Source: Hyphomicrobiales bacterium (lineage in GTDB: Bacteria; Pseudomonadota; Alphaproteobacteria; Rhizobiales; Rhizobiaceae). Taken from it: a DNA stretch of 64,000 nt. The translations under genes were made by a program, and so were the position numbers. Each line of letters begins with the position of its first letter. The first letter of the stretch is position 1. Under the pieces are notes generated by a model. The model had not been told where the DNA came from and made no database searches. It saw only the letters and a program-made list of their open reading frames with translations. The stretch covers positions 1-64,000 of the forward strand of contig UBJO01000011.1 of NCBI GenBank assembly GCA_900465665.1. The letters run 5' to 3'. This document shows, piece after piece, positions 7,586 to 16,414 of the stretch.

Positions 7586-8995
7586 ATGCCGGATTACCAG
7601 AAGATCAAACAGGAACTCGAAGGCATCGCCATCGAGGACAATCCAGCGCTGGTGCGCCAGAAGAGCCGGGACTTCTATTGGTACTCCCCCGTGCTGAAGG
7701 CGCAGCTCGATGGCGTCACCGCCGATCTGGTGGTCACGCCGAAGAACGAGGCCGAAGTCATCCAGACGCTGAAGGTGGCGTTCGCCCACGGCGTCCCGGT
7801 CACCCCGCGCGGTGCCGGCACCGGCAATTACGGCCAGGCCATGCCGCTCTCCGGCGGCATCGTTCTCAATCTGGCCGCCATGGACCAGATCAAGGAAATC
7901 CATCCCGGCCGGGTGATCTGCGAACCGGGGATCATCATCGCCCAGCTCGACAAGCAGACCAAGGCGCATTCCGGTCAGGAGCTGCGCTTCCATCCTTCGA
8001 CGGCGCAGACGGCGACGATCGGCGGCTTCATTGCCGGCGGCTCCGGTGGTGTCGGATCGATCACCTGGGGCGGCCTGCGCGATATCGGCAACATCATCCG
8101 GCTGCGGGTGGTGACCATGGAGGCCGAGCCGCGCGTGCTGGAGCTGACGGGCTGGGACCTGCAGAAGGTCAGCCACGCCTATGGCACCAACGGCATCATC
8201 ACCGAGATCGAGATGCCGCTGGCGCCCGCCTACGACTGGGTCGACGTGCTCGTCGGCTATGACCAGTTCATGGACGGCGTGCGCTACGCCGATGCGCTGG
8301 CGAAGTGCAACGGCATCCTGACCAAGGAGATCGCCCCGATCGCCGCCCCCATCCCCTACAGCTACTTCACACGCCACAAGCCTTATATCCGCGAGGCGCA
8401 GTCGGTCGTGGTGGTGATGGTGGCGCCGCATTCGATCGACGCCTTCGCCGCGTTTACGGCCTCGCAGAAGGGCGAGATCATCTTCCGCTCCGACAAGGTC
8501 GAGAGCATGAAGGGCATTCCGCATGCCTATGAGCTCGCCTGGAACCACACGACGCTGCGCGCGCTCAAGGTCGATCCCGAGTACACCTATCTCCAGGTCC
8601 AGTATCCCGGCCCCGACCATGTGGCGAAGGTCGCCAAGATGGTCGAGATCTTCGGTGACGAGGTACCCGGCCATCTCGAGTTCATCAAGTTCGACGGGCA
8701 GATCCAATGCTCAGGCCTGCCGCTGGTGCGCTACACCACGGAAGAGCGGCTGGAGGAGATCATCAAGATCCACCAGGACCATGGCTGCCCGATCTTCAAT
8801 CCGCACCGCTATACGCTCGAGGAAGGCGGCATGAAGCAGACGGACAAGGTGCAGCTCGCTTTCAAGCACGAGACCGATCCGAAGGGCCTCCTCAACCCCG
8901 GCAAGATGATTGCCTGGGAGAACCCCAACTTCGATTTCTCCGCCGGCGAGAACTATCTGTTCCCGGGCCTAGCCTCGGTGATGGAGAGCGCATGA
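7586..8995 (+). CDS. FAD-binding oxidoreductase (GlcD/PCMH type)
   Basis: A 469-residue flavoprotein. The N-terminal PCMH FAD-binding domain covers about residues 40-220, with TPRGAGTGNYGQAMPLSGGIVL and a glycine-rich GGFIAGGSGGVGS segment. The C-terminal domain resembles the cap of glycolate/D-lactate oxidases. ATG 7586 starts 1 base after the deaminase-type gene's stop. It probably oxidises a product of the upstream amidohydrolase; the substrate is not known. Electrons may go to the flavodoxin-fold protein encoded next, but that is inference from gene order. Confidence 0.85.
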   Translation: MPDYQKIKQELEGIAIEDNPALVRQKSRDFYWYSPVLKAQLDGVTADLVVTPKNEAEVIQTLKVAFAHGVPVTPRGAGTGNYGQAMPLSGGIVLNLAAMDQIKEIHPGRVICEPGIIIAQLDKQTKAHSGQELRFHPSTAQTATIGGFIAGGSGGVGSITWGGLRDIGNIIRLRVVTMEAEPRVLELTGWDLQKVSHAYGTNGIITEIEMPLAPAYDWVDVLVGYDQFMDGVRYADALAKCNGILTKEIAPIAAPIPYSYFTRHKPYIREAQSVVVVMVAPHSIDAFAAFTASQKGEIIFRSDKVESMKGIPHAYELAWNHTTLRALKVDPEYTYLQVQYPGPDHVAKVAKMVEIFGDEVPGHLEFIKFDGQIQCSGLPLVRYTTEERLEEIIKIHQDHGCPIFNPHRYTLEEGGMKQTDKVQLAFKHETDPKGLLNPGKMIAWENPNFDFSAGENYLFPGLASVMESA

Positions 8996-9573
8996 GGGTT
9001 CTGGTCCTTCACTCGCATCCGGTGGAATCGAGCTACGGCAAGGCGCTCTATCAAAAGACGCTGGAGAGCCTGAAGGCGGCGGGCCATGAGGTCGATGCCT
9101 GCGACCTCTACGCCGAGGATTTCGATCCCGTTCTGTCGCGGCATGACCGGCTGGTCTACCACGACTATCCCGAGAATACCGAGCTGGTGAAGGACCATGT
9201 CGAGCGGCTGAAGCGGGCGGAGGGGTTGGTCATCGTCACCCCGATCTGGAACTTCGGCTTCCCGGCGATCCTGAAGGGCTATTTCGACCGCGTCTGGCTG
9301 CCGGGCGTGTCCTTCGAACTGGTGGACGGGAAGGTGGAATCCCGTCTCAGGCATATCCGCAAGCTCGGCGCGGTGCTGACCTATGGAGCCACGCCTTTCC
9401 GCGCCTTCGTCGCCGGCAATCCGCCGAAGAAGATCGTCAAGCGGGTGCTGAGGGCGCAGATCAATCCGGTGCGCCCGGTGACCTTTCTCGCCCACTACGA
9501 CATGAACAACTGCACGGAAGAAACGAGGGCGGCATTCATGGGGAAGGTCGAGACGGCAATGGGGCGGTTTTAG
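8992..9573 (+). CDS. NAD(P)H dehydrogenase, flavodoxin-fold (KefF/MdaB-like)
   Basis: A 193-residue protein starting MRVLVLHSHPVESSYGKALY, the FMN-phosphate-binding start of the Flavodoxin_2 family, with TPIWNFGFPAILKGYFDRV as the second conserved segment. Members reduce quinones or other acceptors with NAD(P)H. The ATG at 8992 overlaps the TGA of the FAD oxidase gene (ATGA). It is the last gene of the operon. Confidence 0.87.
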   Translation: MRVLVLHSHPVESSYGKALYQKTLESLKAAGHEVDACDLYAEDFDPVLSRHDRLVYHDYPENTELVKDHVERLKRAEGLVIVTPIWNFGFPAILKGYFDRVWLPGVSFELVDGKVESRLRHIRKLGAVLTYGATPFRAFVAGNPPKKIVKRVLRAQINPVRPVTFLAHYDMNNCTEETRAAFMGKVETAMGRF

Positions 9574-9602
9574 AGGAACGCTGGCTTGCTTACCTGCCCG
9601 GC

Positions 9603-9968
9603 TCAACGTTGGCGAAAAGCTCGGCTGGAAATCGAGATCGGATTTCCGGATGGATCGCGCGCATTGGCGTAAACGTATCCGTCGGCCTTGTGCACCGGAC
9701 CGAATTCCAGGCCCTCGGCTGCGCGAGCAGCGCAGAAGGTAACGACATCTTCAACCGCAAAGACCAGCTTGACTGCTGACTGGCCCTGCCTCACCGCCTT
9801 GCCCGCTTGATGAACCATTATACGGCTGCCGCCGTTTTCGTTCACTAGCTCGACTATTCTATCAGCATCGTCTCTCAATATGCTGAACAGGAAATGTTTT
9901 TTGTAAAATTCAACGGTAGCTTCTATGTCTTTGGCGTAGATCACGACGGCACCCAGCTGAACAGACAA
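9603..9968 (-). CDS. VOC (glyoxalase/bleomycin resistance) family protein
   Basis: A 121-residue protein with one VOC half-repeat pair: VVIYAKDIEATVEFYKKHF at the start, then FAVEDV and RDPSGNPISI near the end. The start is TTG 9968, supported by a strong GGAGG six bases upstream (9972-9976 on the plus strand); no ATG fits. It follows the RidA-like gene by 9 bases on the same strand and is probably co-transcribed. VOC proteins include isomerases, dioxygenases and binding proteins; the role here is unknown. Confidence 0.85.
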   Translation of the reverse strand: MSVQLGAVVIYAKDIEATVEFYKKHFLFSILRDDADRIVELVNENGGSRIMVHQAGKAVRQGQSAVKLVFAVEDVVTFCAARAAEGLEFGPVHKADGYVYANARDPSGNPISISSRAFRQR

Positions 9969-9977
9969 TACGACCTC

Positions 9978-10373
9978 CTACAGCGTGACCACCTTCGCCG
10001 CCGTCACCTCGACCTCGACCAGAAACTCCGCCCGCGTAAAGCCGCCGACGACGAGCAGCGTGGAGACAGGCTTGGGGTCGAGCGTGTAGCGGTCGCGCAC
10101 CGCCATATAGGCCGAGAAGTCCTCGCGGCGGGTCACGAAGCCGGAGATGCGGATCACGTCCGCATAGGTCATGCCGGCCTCCTCCAGGATCGTGCCGATT
10201 GCCTTGAAGCAGAGTTCCGCCTGAGCGGTGACGCCTTCCGGAATGGTGTCGTCAACGGCTATGCCGAGCTGCCCTGAGGTCACCAGCAGCGAGGCGCCTG
10301 GCGGCACGAGGAGGCCGTGATTGTAGTTGCCAAAGGGCTTGCGAACAGATGGGGGATTGATCGCGTTCTTCAT
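9978..10373 (-). CDS. RidA/YjgF/UK114 family protein, lacking the deaminase arginine
   Basis: A 131-residue Rid-fold protein with GNYNHGL, VTSGQLG and AEFLVEVEVTAAKV. In RidA enamine/imine deaminases a conserved Arg sits in the R-S-C-V-E-V strand; here the aligned stretch reads VSTLLVVG, with Ser in its place. It therefore belongs to a Rid subgroup and may not deaminate imines. RutC of the pyrimidine Rut pathway is also a Rid protein, and Rid genes commonly sit beside nitrogen-heterocycle operons, as here. Confidence 0.9.
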   Translation of the reverse strand: MKNAINPPSVRKPFGNYNHGLLVPPGASLLVTSGQLGIAVDDTIPEGVTAQAELCFKAIGTILEEAGMTYADVIRISGFVTRREDFSAYMAVRDRYTLDPKPVSTLLVVGGFTRAEFLVEVEVTAAKVVTL

Positions 10374-10428
10374 GAAAACCTATATTTCGCAATTCTTTAT
10401 GGTTCATTGTTGATATCCAAGACGAAGA

Positions 10429-11121
10429 TCACTCCGCCTTGTCGGATGCGAATACAATACTGGCATCGCTGACGATGGCAACATGCGAAAAGGCGGCCTG
10501 GCTGGCTGCAGCGCTATCGCCGCGCATGATCGCCGTGACGATGACGTCGTGCTCGTCATAGGACTTGGCGAGGCGCCCTGGGAGCCGGAATTGCGCACGG
10601 CGGAAGGGCGCAAGGCGTGCGCGGGTCTGCGTCACCATTTCGTAGATATGGTCGTTATGGGCGCCGCGATAGAGCCTGGTGTGGAACTCCGTGTTGTGGG
10701 CGGCGTAGTCTTCCTGGGCGTTGGCGTGAACCAATCTCGCCGATGCGCGATGTTCGAGTTCGAGCGCGTGGCGCTCATCGACGGTCATGCGTTCAGCGGC
10801 CAGCCGTGCGCAGATGGCTTCCAGTTCCGACATAGCCTCGAACATGGAGTGCAGATAGGCTTCCGTGACATTCGCGACCACGGCGCTGCGGTTTGGTTCG
10901 CGATCGACGAGACCCATGGCGCCCAGTTCGCGCAAGGCCTCGCGCACCGGCGTTCTGGAGACGTCGAAACGGACAGCAAGGGAGAGTTCATCCAGCCGCT
11001 CGCCGGGATGCATGACGCCGGTGACGATCATATCCGCGATGGCGCGCACCATCTGCTCGACGGTGGTGCCTGTGCGTATGACCTGTCTGCGCCTGATCTG
11101 CTTCACTTCAGAACTCTGCAT
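10429..11121 (-). CDS. GntR family transcriptional regulator, FCD type
   Basis: A 230-residue protein with an N-terminal GntR winged helix (about residues 15-80, MVRAIADMIVTGVMHPGERL, then VSRTPVREALREL) and a helical FCD effector domain. No start has a good ribosome binding site: ATG 11121 is chosen because the segment after it matches the family start; ATG 11133 and TTG 11163 are alternatives. It is divergent from the BMP transporter/cyanurate operon and lies next to three similar 10-bp sites, which makes it the likely controller of that operon. Confidence 0.9.
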   Translation of the reverse strand: MQSSEVKQIRRRQVIRTGTTVEQMVRAIADMIVTGVMHPGERLDELSLAVRFDVSRTPVREALRELGAMGLVDREPNRSAVVANVTEAYLHSMFEAMSELEAICARLAAERMTVDERHALELEHRASARLVHANAQEDYAAHNTEFHTRLYRGAHNDHIYEMVTQTRARLAPFRRAQFRLPGRLAKSYDEHDVIVTAIMRGDSAAASQAAFSHVAIVSDASIVFASDKAE

Positions 11122-11127
11122 TTCATA

Positions 11128-11302
11128 TTGCATACAGATGAATGGCGAAACACGGAAAGTCAAATAATTTCATATTTGCAGTGTCTTATGCACTTATGTG
11201 AATGTCTATATGCAGCATTTCTTTGGTGTTATCAGCCGCATACGCCGATTTTTCGCACATGGATGCATTTTTAATCACATCTAGATTGCAATCTGCATAC
11301 AG
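11128..11302. promoter_or_regulatory. Three candidate GntR operators of the TGCATACAG type
   Basis: TTGCATACAG occurs at 11128-11137 and CTGCATACAG at 11293-11302. The inverted form CTATATGCAG is at 11206-11215. FCD-type GntR proteins often bind short palindromes close to TTGTATACAA, which these resemble. The first overlaps the regulator's own start region, so autoregulation is plausible; the third is about 60 bases upstream of the sigma-54 promoter of the divergent operon. Confidence 0.5.
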
Positions 11303-11359
11303 TTTACGCGCTCTCGCCTCCCCTCTTTTGAAAAATACGCAATAACAACGGGTTAAAAG

Positions 11360-11376
11360 CTGGCACGCTCATTGCA
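11360..11376 (+). promoter_or_regulatory. Sigma-54 (RpoN) -24/-12 promoter
   Basis: CTGGCACG, four bases, then TTGCA. The GG (11362-11363) and GC (11374-11375) are 10 bases apart, the fixed spacing of RpoN promoters, and every consensus position of YTGGCACGN4TTGCW is met. It lies 57 bases before the ATG of the BMP binding protein. RpoN dependence fits a nitrogen-scavenging operon activated by NtrC-like proteins; no clear NtrC site was found by eye. Confidence 0.85.
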
Positions 11377-11432
11377 TGCACTTTCTCCTGCAACCATTTG
11401 TTTGACGCGGCCTTGCCGCAGGGAGAATCGCA

Positions 11433-12557
11433 ATGACCAAGCTCCTTTCCATGAATCGCCGCCATTTCCTCCAGGCTTCCGCCGCCGGCGCGCTGGCGAT
11501 GACGCCGGGCCTGCTGTCAGGTCGCGCCATGGCGCAGACTGCGCTGACCATCGGCTTCATCTATGTCGGCCCCAAGGACGACTATGGCTATAACCAGGCA
11601 CATGCAGAAGGTGCCGCAGCCGTCAAGGCAATGCCTGGCATCACCGTCGTCGAAGAGGAAAATGTGCCTGAGACCGTCGATGTCCAGAAGACGATGGAAT
11701 CGATGATCAATCTCGATGGCGCGACGCTGCTCTTCCCGACCTCGTTCGGCTATTTCGATCCGCACATGCTGGCCATGGCCGCGAAATATCCCGACATCCA
11801 GTTCCGCCATTGCGGCGGCCTCTGGCAGGAGGGCAAGAACCCGATGAATACCGGCTCCTATTTCGGCTATATCGGCCAGGGTCAGTATCTCAACGGGATC
11901 GCTGCCGGTTACGCCTCGAAAAGCAAGAAGATCGGCTTCGTCGCCGCCAAGCCGATCCCGCAGGTGCTGCAGAACATCAACTCCTTCCTGCTCGGCGCGC
12001 GCTCGGTCGATCCCGCCATCACCTGCCAGGTGATTTTCACCGGCGAATGGTCGCTGGCGGTGAAGGAAGCGGAAGCCACCAACGCGCTGGTCGACCAGGG
12101 CGCCGATGTCATCACCTGCCATGTCGATAGCCCGAAGGTGGTGGTCGAGACCGCGGCCGGTCGCGGCGCCTTCGTCTGCGGCTACCACGCCAACCAGAGC
12201 CCGCTGGCGCCGGAAAAGTATCTCACAGGCGCCGAGTGGGCCTGGGGCAACGTCTACATCGATTTCGTCAAGAAGGCGCAGGCCGGCGAGAAGCTCGGCA
12301 ATTTCGTGCGCGGCGGCCTGAAGGACGGCTTCGTCAAGATGAGCCCGCTCGGGCCGGCCGTATCGGCTGAAGCCCGCACCAAGTTCGAGGCCGTCCATGC
12401 CGAGATCATGAGCGGCAAGTTCTCGGTCTTCAAGGGACCGATGAAGGACAACAAGGGCAACGTCATCGTCGCCGCCGACAAGGCGCTCGCCGAGGACGCC
12501 ATCGAGCTCGAGAGCATGGACTATCTGGTCGAGGGCGTTGTCGGATCCACGGCTTAA
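11433..12557 (+). CDS. BMP family ABC transporter substrate-binding protein
   Basis: A 374-residue exported protein. The N-terminus has a twin-arginine-like signal (NRRHFLQAS) and a cleavage region near GRAMA-QT. The mature part matches the BMP/Med lipoprotein family (TIGFIYVGPKDDYGYNQAHAEGA), which binds nucleosides and related ring compounds. GGGAG precedes ATG 11433. First gene of a ten-gene operon that goes on to 21849. The imported compound is inferred to be cyanurate, biuret or a related ureide. Confidence 0.9.
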   Translation: MTKLLSMNRRHFLQASAAGALAMTPGLLSGRAMAQTALTIGFIYVGPKDDYGYNQAHAEGAAAVKAMPGITVVEEENVPETVDVQKTMESMINLDGATLLFPTSFGYFDPHMLAMAAKYPDIQFRHCGGLWQEGKNPMNTGSYFGYIGQGQYLNGIAAGYASKSKKIGFVAAKPIPQVLQNINSFLLGARSVDPAITCQVIFTGEWSLAVKEAEATNALVDQGADVITCHVDSPKVVVETAAGRGAFVCGYHANQSPLAPEKYLTGAEWAWGNVYIDFVKKAQAGEKLGNFVRGGLKDGFVKMSPLGPAVSAEARTKFEAVHAEIMSGKFSVFKGPMKDNKGNVIVAADKALAEDAIELESMDYLVEGVVGSTA

Positions 12558-12575
12558 GCCAGAGGGAGAAGCGTC

Positions 12576-13715
12576 ATGACAATCGAGGCGAACACTCCAT
12601 CCCTATCGCCTGCAATCTCCGATACGCCGGCGCGGTCCTTCCTGGGGCCGTTGCTGGAATGGCTGGCGCGGCGGGCCGAGCCCGTCGTCATCAGTCTCGG
12701 CGCGATCCTGGTCGGTCTGGCGCTTTTCTCGCTCTTCATCATGGCGGTCGGCAAGTCGCCGGCCGTGCTTTTCCAGCTCATGTATACCGGCGGCTTCGGC
12801 AGCTGGTTTTCGGTGCAGAACAGCCTCAGCCGTTCCGCGCCGCTGCTTCTGACGGCGCTCTGCGTGGCGCTGCCGGCAAGGCTTGGGCTGACGATCATCG
12901 GCGGTGAGGGAGCGGTGGTGCTTGGCGGCGTGGCGGCGGCGGCAATCGCCCTTCCCTTCATCGGCACCCTGCCCGCCATCCTGGTGCTGCTTCTGATGGC
13001 GGCGGCGGCCATGGTGGTCGGCGGCATCTGGATCGGCTTTGCGGGCTTCCTGCGGCACTATCGCGGGGTGAACGAGACGATCTCCTCGCTGCTGCTCGCC
13101 TATATCGCGATTGCGCTGATGAACCAGTTCGTCGAGGGGCCGCTGCGCGATCCAGCCAGCCTCAACAAGCCCTCCACAGCGCCGCTGCCGGCGGAATACA
13201 TGATGGGCAAGATACCGGGCATGGACGTGCACTGGGGTCTGGTGATCGGTATCGTTGCCTGCACTGTCTCTTGGATCCTGATCGAGGTGACGAGCTACGG
13301 CTTTGCCGCCCGCATCGCCGGCGGCAATGTGCGCGCCGCGCAGATCCAGGGATTGCCGGTGGGGCGACTGATCGTCGGCTTCACGGCGATTGCCGGCAGC
13401 TTCGCCGGGCTTGCGGGCATGATCGAAGTGGCCGCCGTCCAGGGCAGCGCCAATGCCTCGATCGCGGCCGGCTATGGTTACACGGGCATCCTCGTCGCCT
13501 TCCTGGCGCGACACAATCCGCTGGCGATCATTCCCGTGGCCATCCTGCTGGGCGGCATCGATGCCTCGGGCGGGTTGATACAGCGGCGCATGGGCCTGCC
13601 GGATGCGACCGTGCTGGTGCTGCAGGGAACGCTTTTCGTCGTCATCCTGCTGTTCGAGACCTTCTACGGACGCTTCAAGATCTTCAACCCCGACCTTTGG
13701 AAGAGGAACCCGTGA
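12576..13715 (+). CDS. BMP-type ABC transporter permease 1
   Basis: A 379-residue polytopic membrane protein with about eight to ten hydrophobic segments, matching the BPD_transp_2 family of nucleoside/branched-chain importers. Conserved segments include GGEGAVVLGG and the cytoplasmic loop ARIAGGNVRAAQIQGLPVGR. AGAGGGAG lies before ATG 12576. Its TGA overlaps the next ATG. Confidence 0.9.
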   Translation: MTIEANTPSLSPAISDTPARSFLGPLLEWLARRAEPVVISLGAILVGLALFSLFIMAVGKSPAVLFQLMYTGGFGSWFSVQNSLSRSAPLLLTALCVALPARLGLTIIGGEGAVVLGGVAAAAIALPFIGTLPAILVLLLMAAAAMVVGGIWIGFAGFLRHYRGVNETISSLLLAYIAIALMNQFVEGPLRDPASLNKPSTAPLPAEYMMGKIPGMDVHWGLVIGIVACTVSWILIEVTSYGFAARIAGGNVRAAQIQGLPVGRLIVGFTAIAGSFAGLAGMIEVAAVQGSANASIAAGYGYTGILVAFLARHNPLAIIPVAILLGGIDASGGLIQRRMGLPDATVLVLQGTLFVVILLFETFYGRFKIFNPDLWKRNP

Positions 13716-14641
13716 TGGACGATACCGGTATCGGCATATGGGGTGTACCACTGGCGATCCTCGCCGGCGCCATCCGTGTCTCCACACCCTTCATCTTCGT
13801 CAGCCTCGGCGAGACGATTACAGAGCGATCGGGTCGCATCAATCTCGGGCTCGAGGGAACGCTGGTCTTCGGCGCGATGACGGCCTACGCGGTAGCCGTC
13901 ATGAGCGGTTCGGCCTGGCTCGGCGTGCTCGCGGCCATGGCGACGGGCGCCGTCTTCGGCCTAGTGCACGGCTGGATCTGCAAGTGGCCGAAGGTCAACG
14001 ATATCGCGATCGGCATCGCCATGATGCAGTTCGGCCTGGGCATGGCCTTCTTCCTCGGCAAGCCCTTCATCAAGCCGGTGGCGCCGCATCTGCCGTCGAT
14101 CCCGCTCGGCGGCTGGTCGAGCCTGCCGCAGGTGCAGGCGGCGTTGAACATCAATGTGCTCTTCGTCATCGGCGCGCTGCTCGCGGTGGCGCTGTGGTGG
14201 GCGTTCAAGAACACCCGCGTCGGCCTCATCCTGCGCGTCGTCGGCGACAGTACGGATGCGGCGCGGGCCATGGGCATCGATCCGGATCGCGTTCGCCTGC
14301 TCGCCACGGCGGCCGGCGGATCTCTAGCTGCGGTCGGCGGGGCCTATCTCTCGCTCTACTACCCGGGTTCCTGGAACGAAGGCATTTCATCCGGCCAGGG
14401 TCTGATGGCGGTAGCGTTGGTCATCTTCGCGCGCTGGAACCCGATCGGCTGCTTCCTCGCCGCCCTGCTCTTCGGTGGTGCGGGCGCGCTCGGCCCTGCC
14501 CTGCAATCGGTCGGCGTCACGCAAGGCTACTACCTGTTCTACGCAGCACCTTACGTGCTGACGCTCGCCATCCTGATCGCCACTTCCTCGCCCACTCGTT
14601 CGCTTGCGGGTGCGCCGGGGGCCCTGTCACTCACGAAATAA
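13715..14641 (+). CDS. BMP-type ABC transporter permease 2
   Basis: A 308-residue membrane protein of the second BPD_transp_2 type. It has the typical start segment LGETITERSGRINLGLEGT and the coupling loop DSTDAARAMGIDPDRVR. The ATG at 13715 overlaps the stop of permease 1 (TGATG). The two permeases form the heterodimeric channel of this importer; its ATPase is encoded later in the operon, at 17468. Confidence 0.92.
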   Translation: MDDTGIGIWGVPLAILAGAIRVSTPFIFVSLGETITERSGRINLGLEGTLVFGAMTAYAVAVMSGSAWLGVLAAMATGAVFGLVHGWICKWPKVNDIAIGIAMMQFGLGMAFFLGKPFIKPVAPHLPSIPLGGWSSLPQVQAALNINVLFVIGALLAVALWWAFKNTRVGLILRVVGDSTDAARAMGIDPDRVRLLATAAGGSLAAVGGAYLSLYYPGSWNEGISSGQGLMAVALVIFARWNPIGCFLAALLFGGAGALGPALQSVGVTQGYYLFYAAPYVLTLAILIATSSPTRSLAGAPGALSLTK

Positions 14642-14683
14642 GTCACTCACCCAGTAATTCTGTTTTGAAATAGGGATTTAGCC

Positions 14684-15700
14684 ATGAACGGTCTCGGCGG
14701 CCTCAACAAATCCGAACACGGCGTCGGCATCGGCCTTGTGCAGTTGCAACTCCCCGTGACTGTCACCAAGGAGGATCTGGCGCGGCAGACGCAGCTCATC
14801 GTCGACCTCGTCGGCAAGGCACGGCGCAACCAGCCGGGCATGGATCTCGTCGTGTTCCCCGAATATGCGCTGCATGGGCTATCGATGGATATCAATCCTG
14901 ACATCATGTGCCGGCTGGACGGACCTGAGGTCGCGGCCTTCAAGAAGGCGTGCCTGGACAACAGGATCTGGGGCTGCTTCTCGATCATGGAATTCAACCC
15001 CGGCGGCATGCCCTATAATTCCGGCATCGTCATCGACGACACGGGCGAACTGAAGCTCTATTACCGCAAGCTGCATCCCTGGGTGCCGGTCGAACCATGG
15101 GAGCCAGGCAATCTCGGCATTCCCGTCATCGATGGTCCAAAGGGCGCCAAGCTGGCGCTGATCATCTGCCATGACGGCATGTTCCCCGAGATGGCGCGGG
15201 AGTGCGCCTACAAGGGCGCCGAGATCATGATCCGCACGGCGGGCTATACCGCGCCGATCCGCGACAGCTGGAAATTCACCAACCAGTCCAACGCCTTCTG
15301 TAACCTCATGGTCACCGCGAGCGTGTGCATGTGCGGCTCTGATGGCACCTTCGACAGCATGGGCGAAGGTATGATCTGCAATTTCGACGGATCGATCATC
15401 GCCCACGGCACGTCCGGCCGGGTCAACGAGATCATCACCGCCGAAGTCAGGCCTGACCTGGTGCGCGAGGCGCGGCTCGGCTGGGGTGTGGAAAACAACA
15501 TCTACCAGTTCGGCCATCGCGGCTATGTCGCCGTCGCGGGCGGCGCGGGCGACGCGCCCTACAGCTACATGCACGACCTGATCGCGGGCCAATACAAGCT
15601 GCCGTGGGAAGCGGACATCAAGATCACCGACGGCACCTCCTGCGGCTTCGACAAGCCGGCGAGGCGCTATGGCGAAACATTCAAGCTTGCGGGCGAATAG
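14684..15700 (+). CDS. amiF: Formamidase (nitrilase superfamily, AmiF-like)
   Basis: A 338-residue nitrilase-fold amidase very close in layout to formamidase AmiF. The Glu-Lys-Cys triad is visible: Glu60 in VVFPEYALHG, Lys129 in YYRKLHPW and Cys162 in LIICHDGM. AmiF hydrolyses formamide to formate and ammonia. In this operon it may act on formamide or another short amide set free from the imported compound; the link to the cyanurate route is not obvious. It begins 42 bases after permease 2. Confidence 0.85.
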   Translation: MNGLGGLNKSEHGVGIGLVQLQLPVTVTKEDLARQTQLIVDLVGKARRNQPGMDLVVFPEYALHGLSMDINPDIMCRLDGPEVAAFKKACLDNRIWGCFSIMEFNPGGMPYNSGIVIDDTGELKLYYRKLHPWVPVEPWEPGNLGIPVIDGPKGAKLALIICHDGMFPEMARECAYKGAEIMIRTAGYTAPIRDSWKFTNQSNAFCNLMVTASVCMCGSDGTFDSMGEGMICNFDGSIIAHGTSGRVNEIITAEVRPDLVREARLGWGVENNIYQFGHRGYVAVAGGAGDAPYSYMHDLIAGQYKLPWEADIKITDGTSCGFDKPARRYGETFKLAGE

Positions 15701-15709
15701 AGGAGACGG

Positions 15710-16414
15710 ATGATGGACATGATGACCGAGGCAAAAGAGCACTACGTCAAGGCCGATCCCTATCCCTGGCCCTATAACGGGGCGCTCAGGCCCGACAATA
15801 CGGCGCTCATCATCATCGACATGCAGACCGACTTCTGCGGCAAGGGCGGCTATGTCGATCACATGGGCTACGACCTCGCTTTGGTGCAGGCGCCGATCGA
15901 GCCGATCAAGGCGGTGCTGAAGGCGATGCGCGCCAAGGGCTACCACATCATCCACACCCGCGAGGGCCACCGGCCCGACCTCGCCGACCTGCCGGCCAAC
16001 AAGCGCTGGCGCTCGCAGCGGATCGGCGCCGGCATCGGCGACGCCGGGCCTTGCGGTCGCATCCTGGTGCGCGGAGAGCCGGGCTGGGATATCATTCCCG
16101 AGCTCTATCCTCTCGACGGCGAAGTGATCATCGACAAGCCGGGCAAGGGCTCGTTCTGCGCCACGGATCTCGAACTGATCCTCAACCAGAAGCGCATCGA
16201 GAACATCATTCTTACCGGCATCACCACCGACGTCTGCGTCTCCACCACCATGCGCGAGGCCAACGACCGCGGCTTCGAATGCTTGCTGTTGGAGGATTGC
16301 TGCGGCGCCACCGACTACAACAACCACCTCGCAGCCATCCACATGGTGAAAATGCAGGGCGGCGTGTTCGGCTCGGTTTCGAATTCCAAGGCCCTGATCG
16401 AGGCGCTCGTCTGA
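15710..16414 (+). CDS. biuH: Biuret hydrolase (isochorismatase-fold)
   Basis: A 234-residue cysteine hydrolase of the isochorismatase superfamily, close to the Rhizobium leguminosarum biuret hydrolase as I remember it. The Asp-Lys-Cys triad is Asp37 (IIIDMQTDF), Lys143 ([10 protein letters not shown]) and Cys176 (TTDVCVSTT), spaced as in BiuH. It turns biuret into allophanate and ammonia. AGGAG lies upstream, and the stop overlaps the start of the ring-opening amidohydrolase gene (TGATG). In the route it sits between that enzyme and allophanate hydrolase. Confidence 0.9.
   Translation: MMDMMTEAKEHYVKADPYPWPYNGALRPDNTALIIIDMQTDFCGKGGYVDHMGYDLALVQAPIEPIKAVLKAMRAKGYHIIHTREGHRPDLADLPANKRWRSQRIGAGIGDAGPCGRILVRGEPGWDIIPELYPLDGEVIIDKPGKGSFCATDLELILNQKRIENIILTGITTDVCVSTTMREANDRGFECLLLEDCCGATDYNNHLAAIHMVKMQGGVFGSVSNSKALIEALV

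Noticed and set aside
11189..11202. TGCACTTATGTGAA as an NtrC site
   Set aside because: The half-site spacing does not match the TGCAC-N7-GTGCA pattern and the right half is poor, so it was not called.
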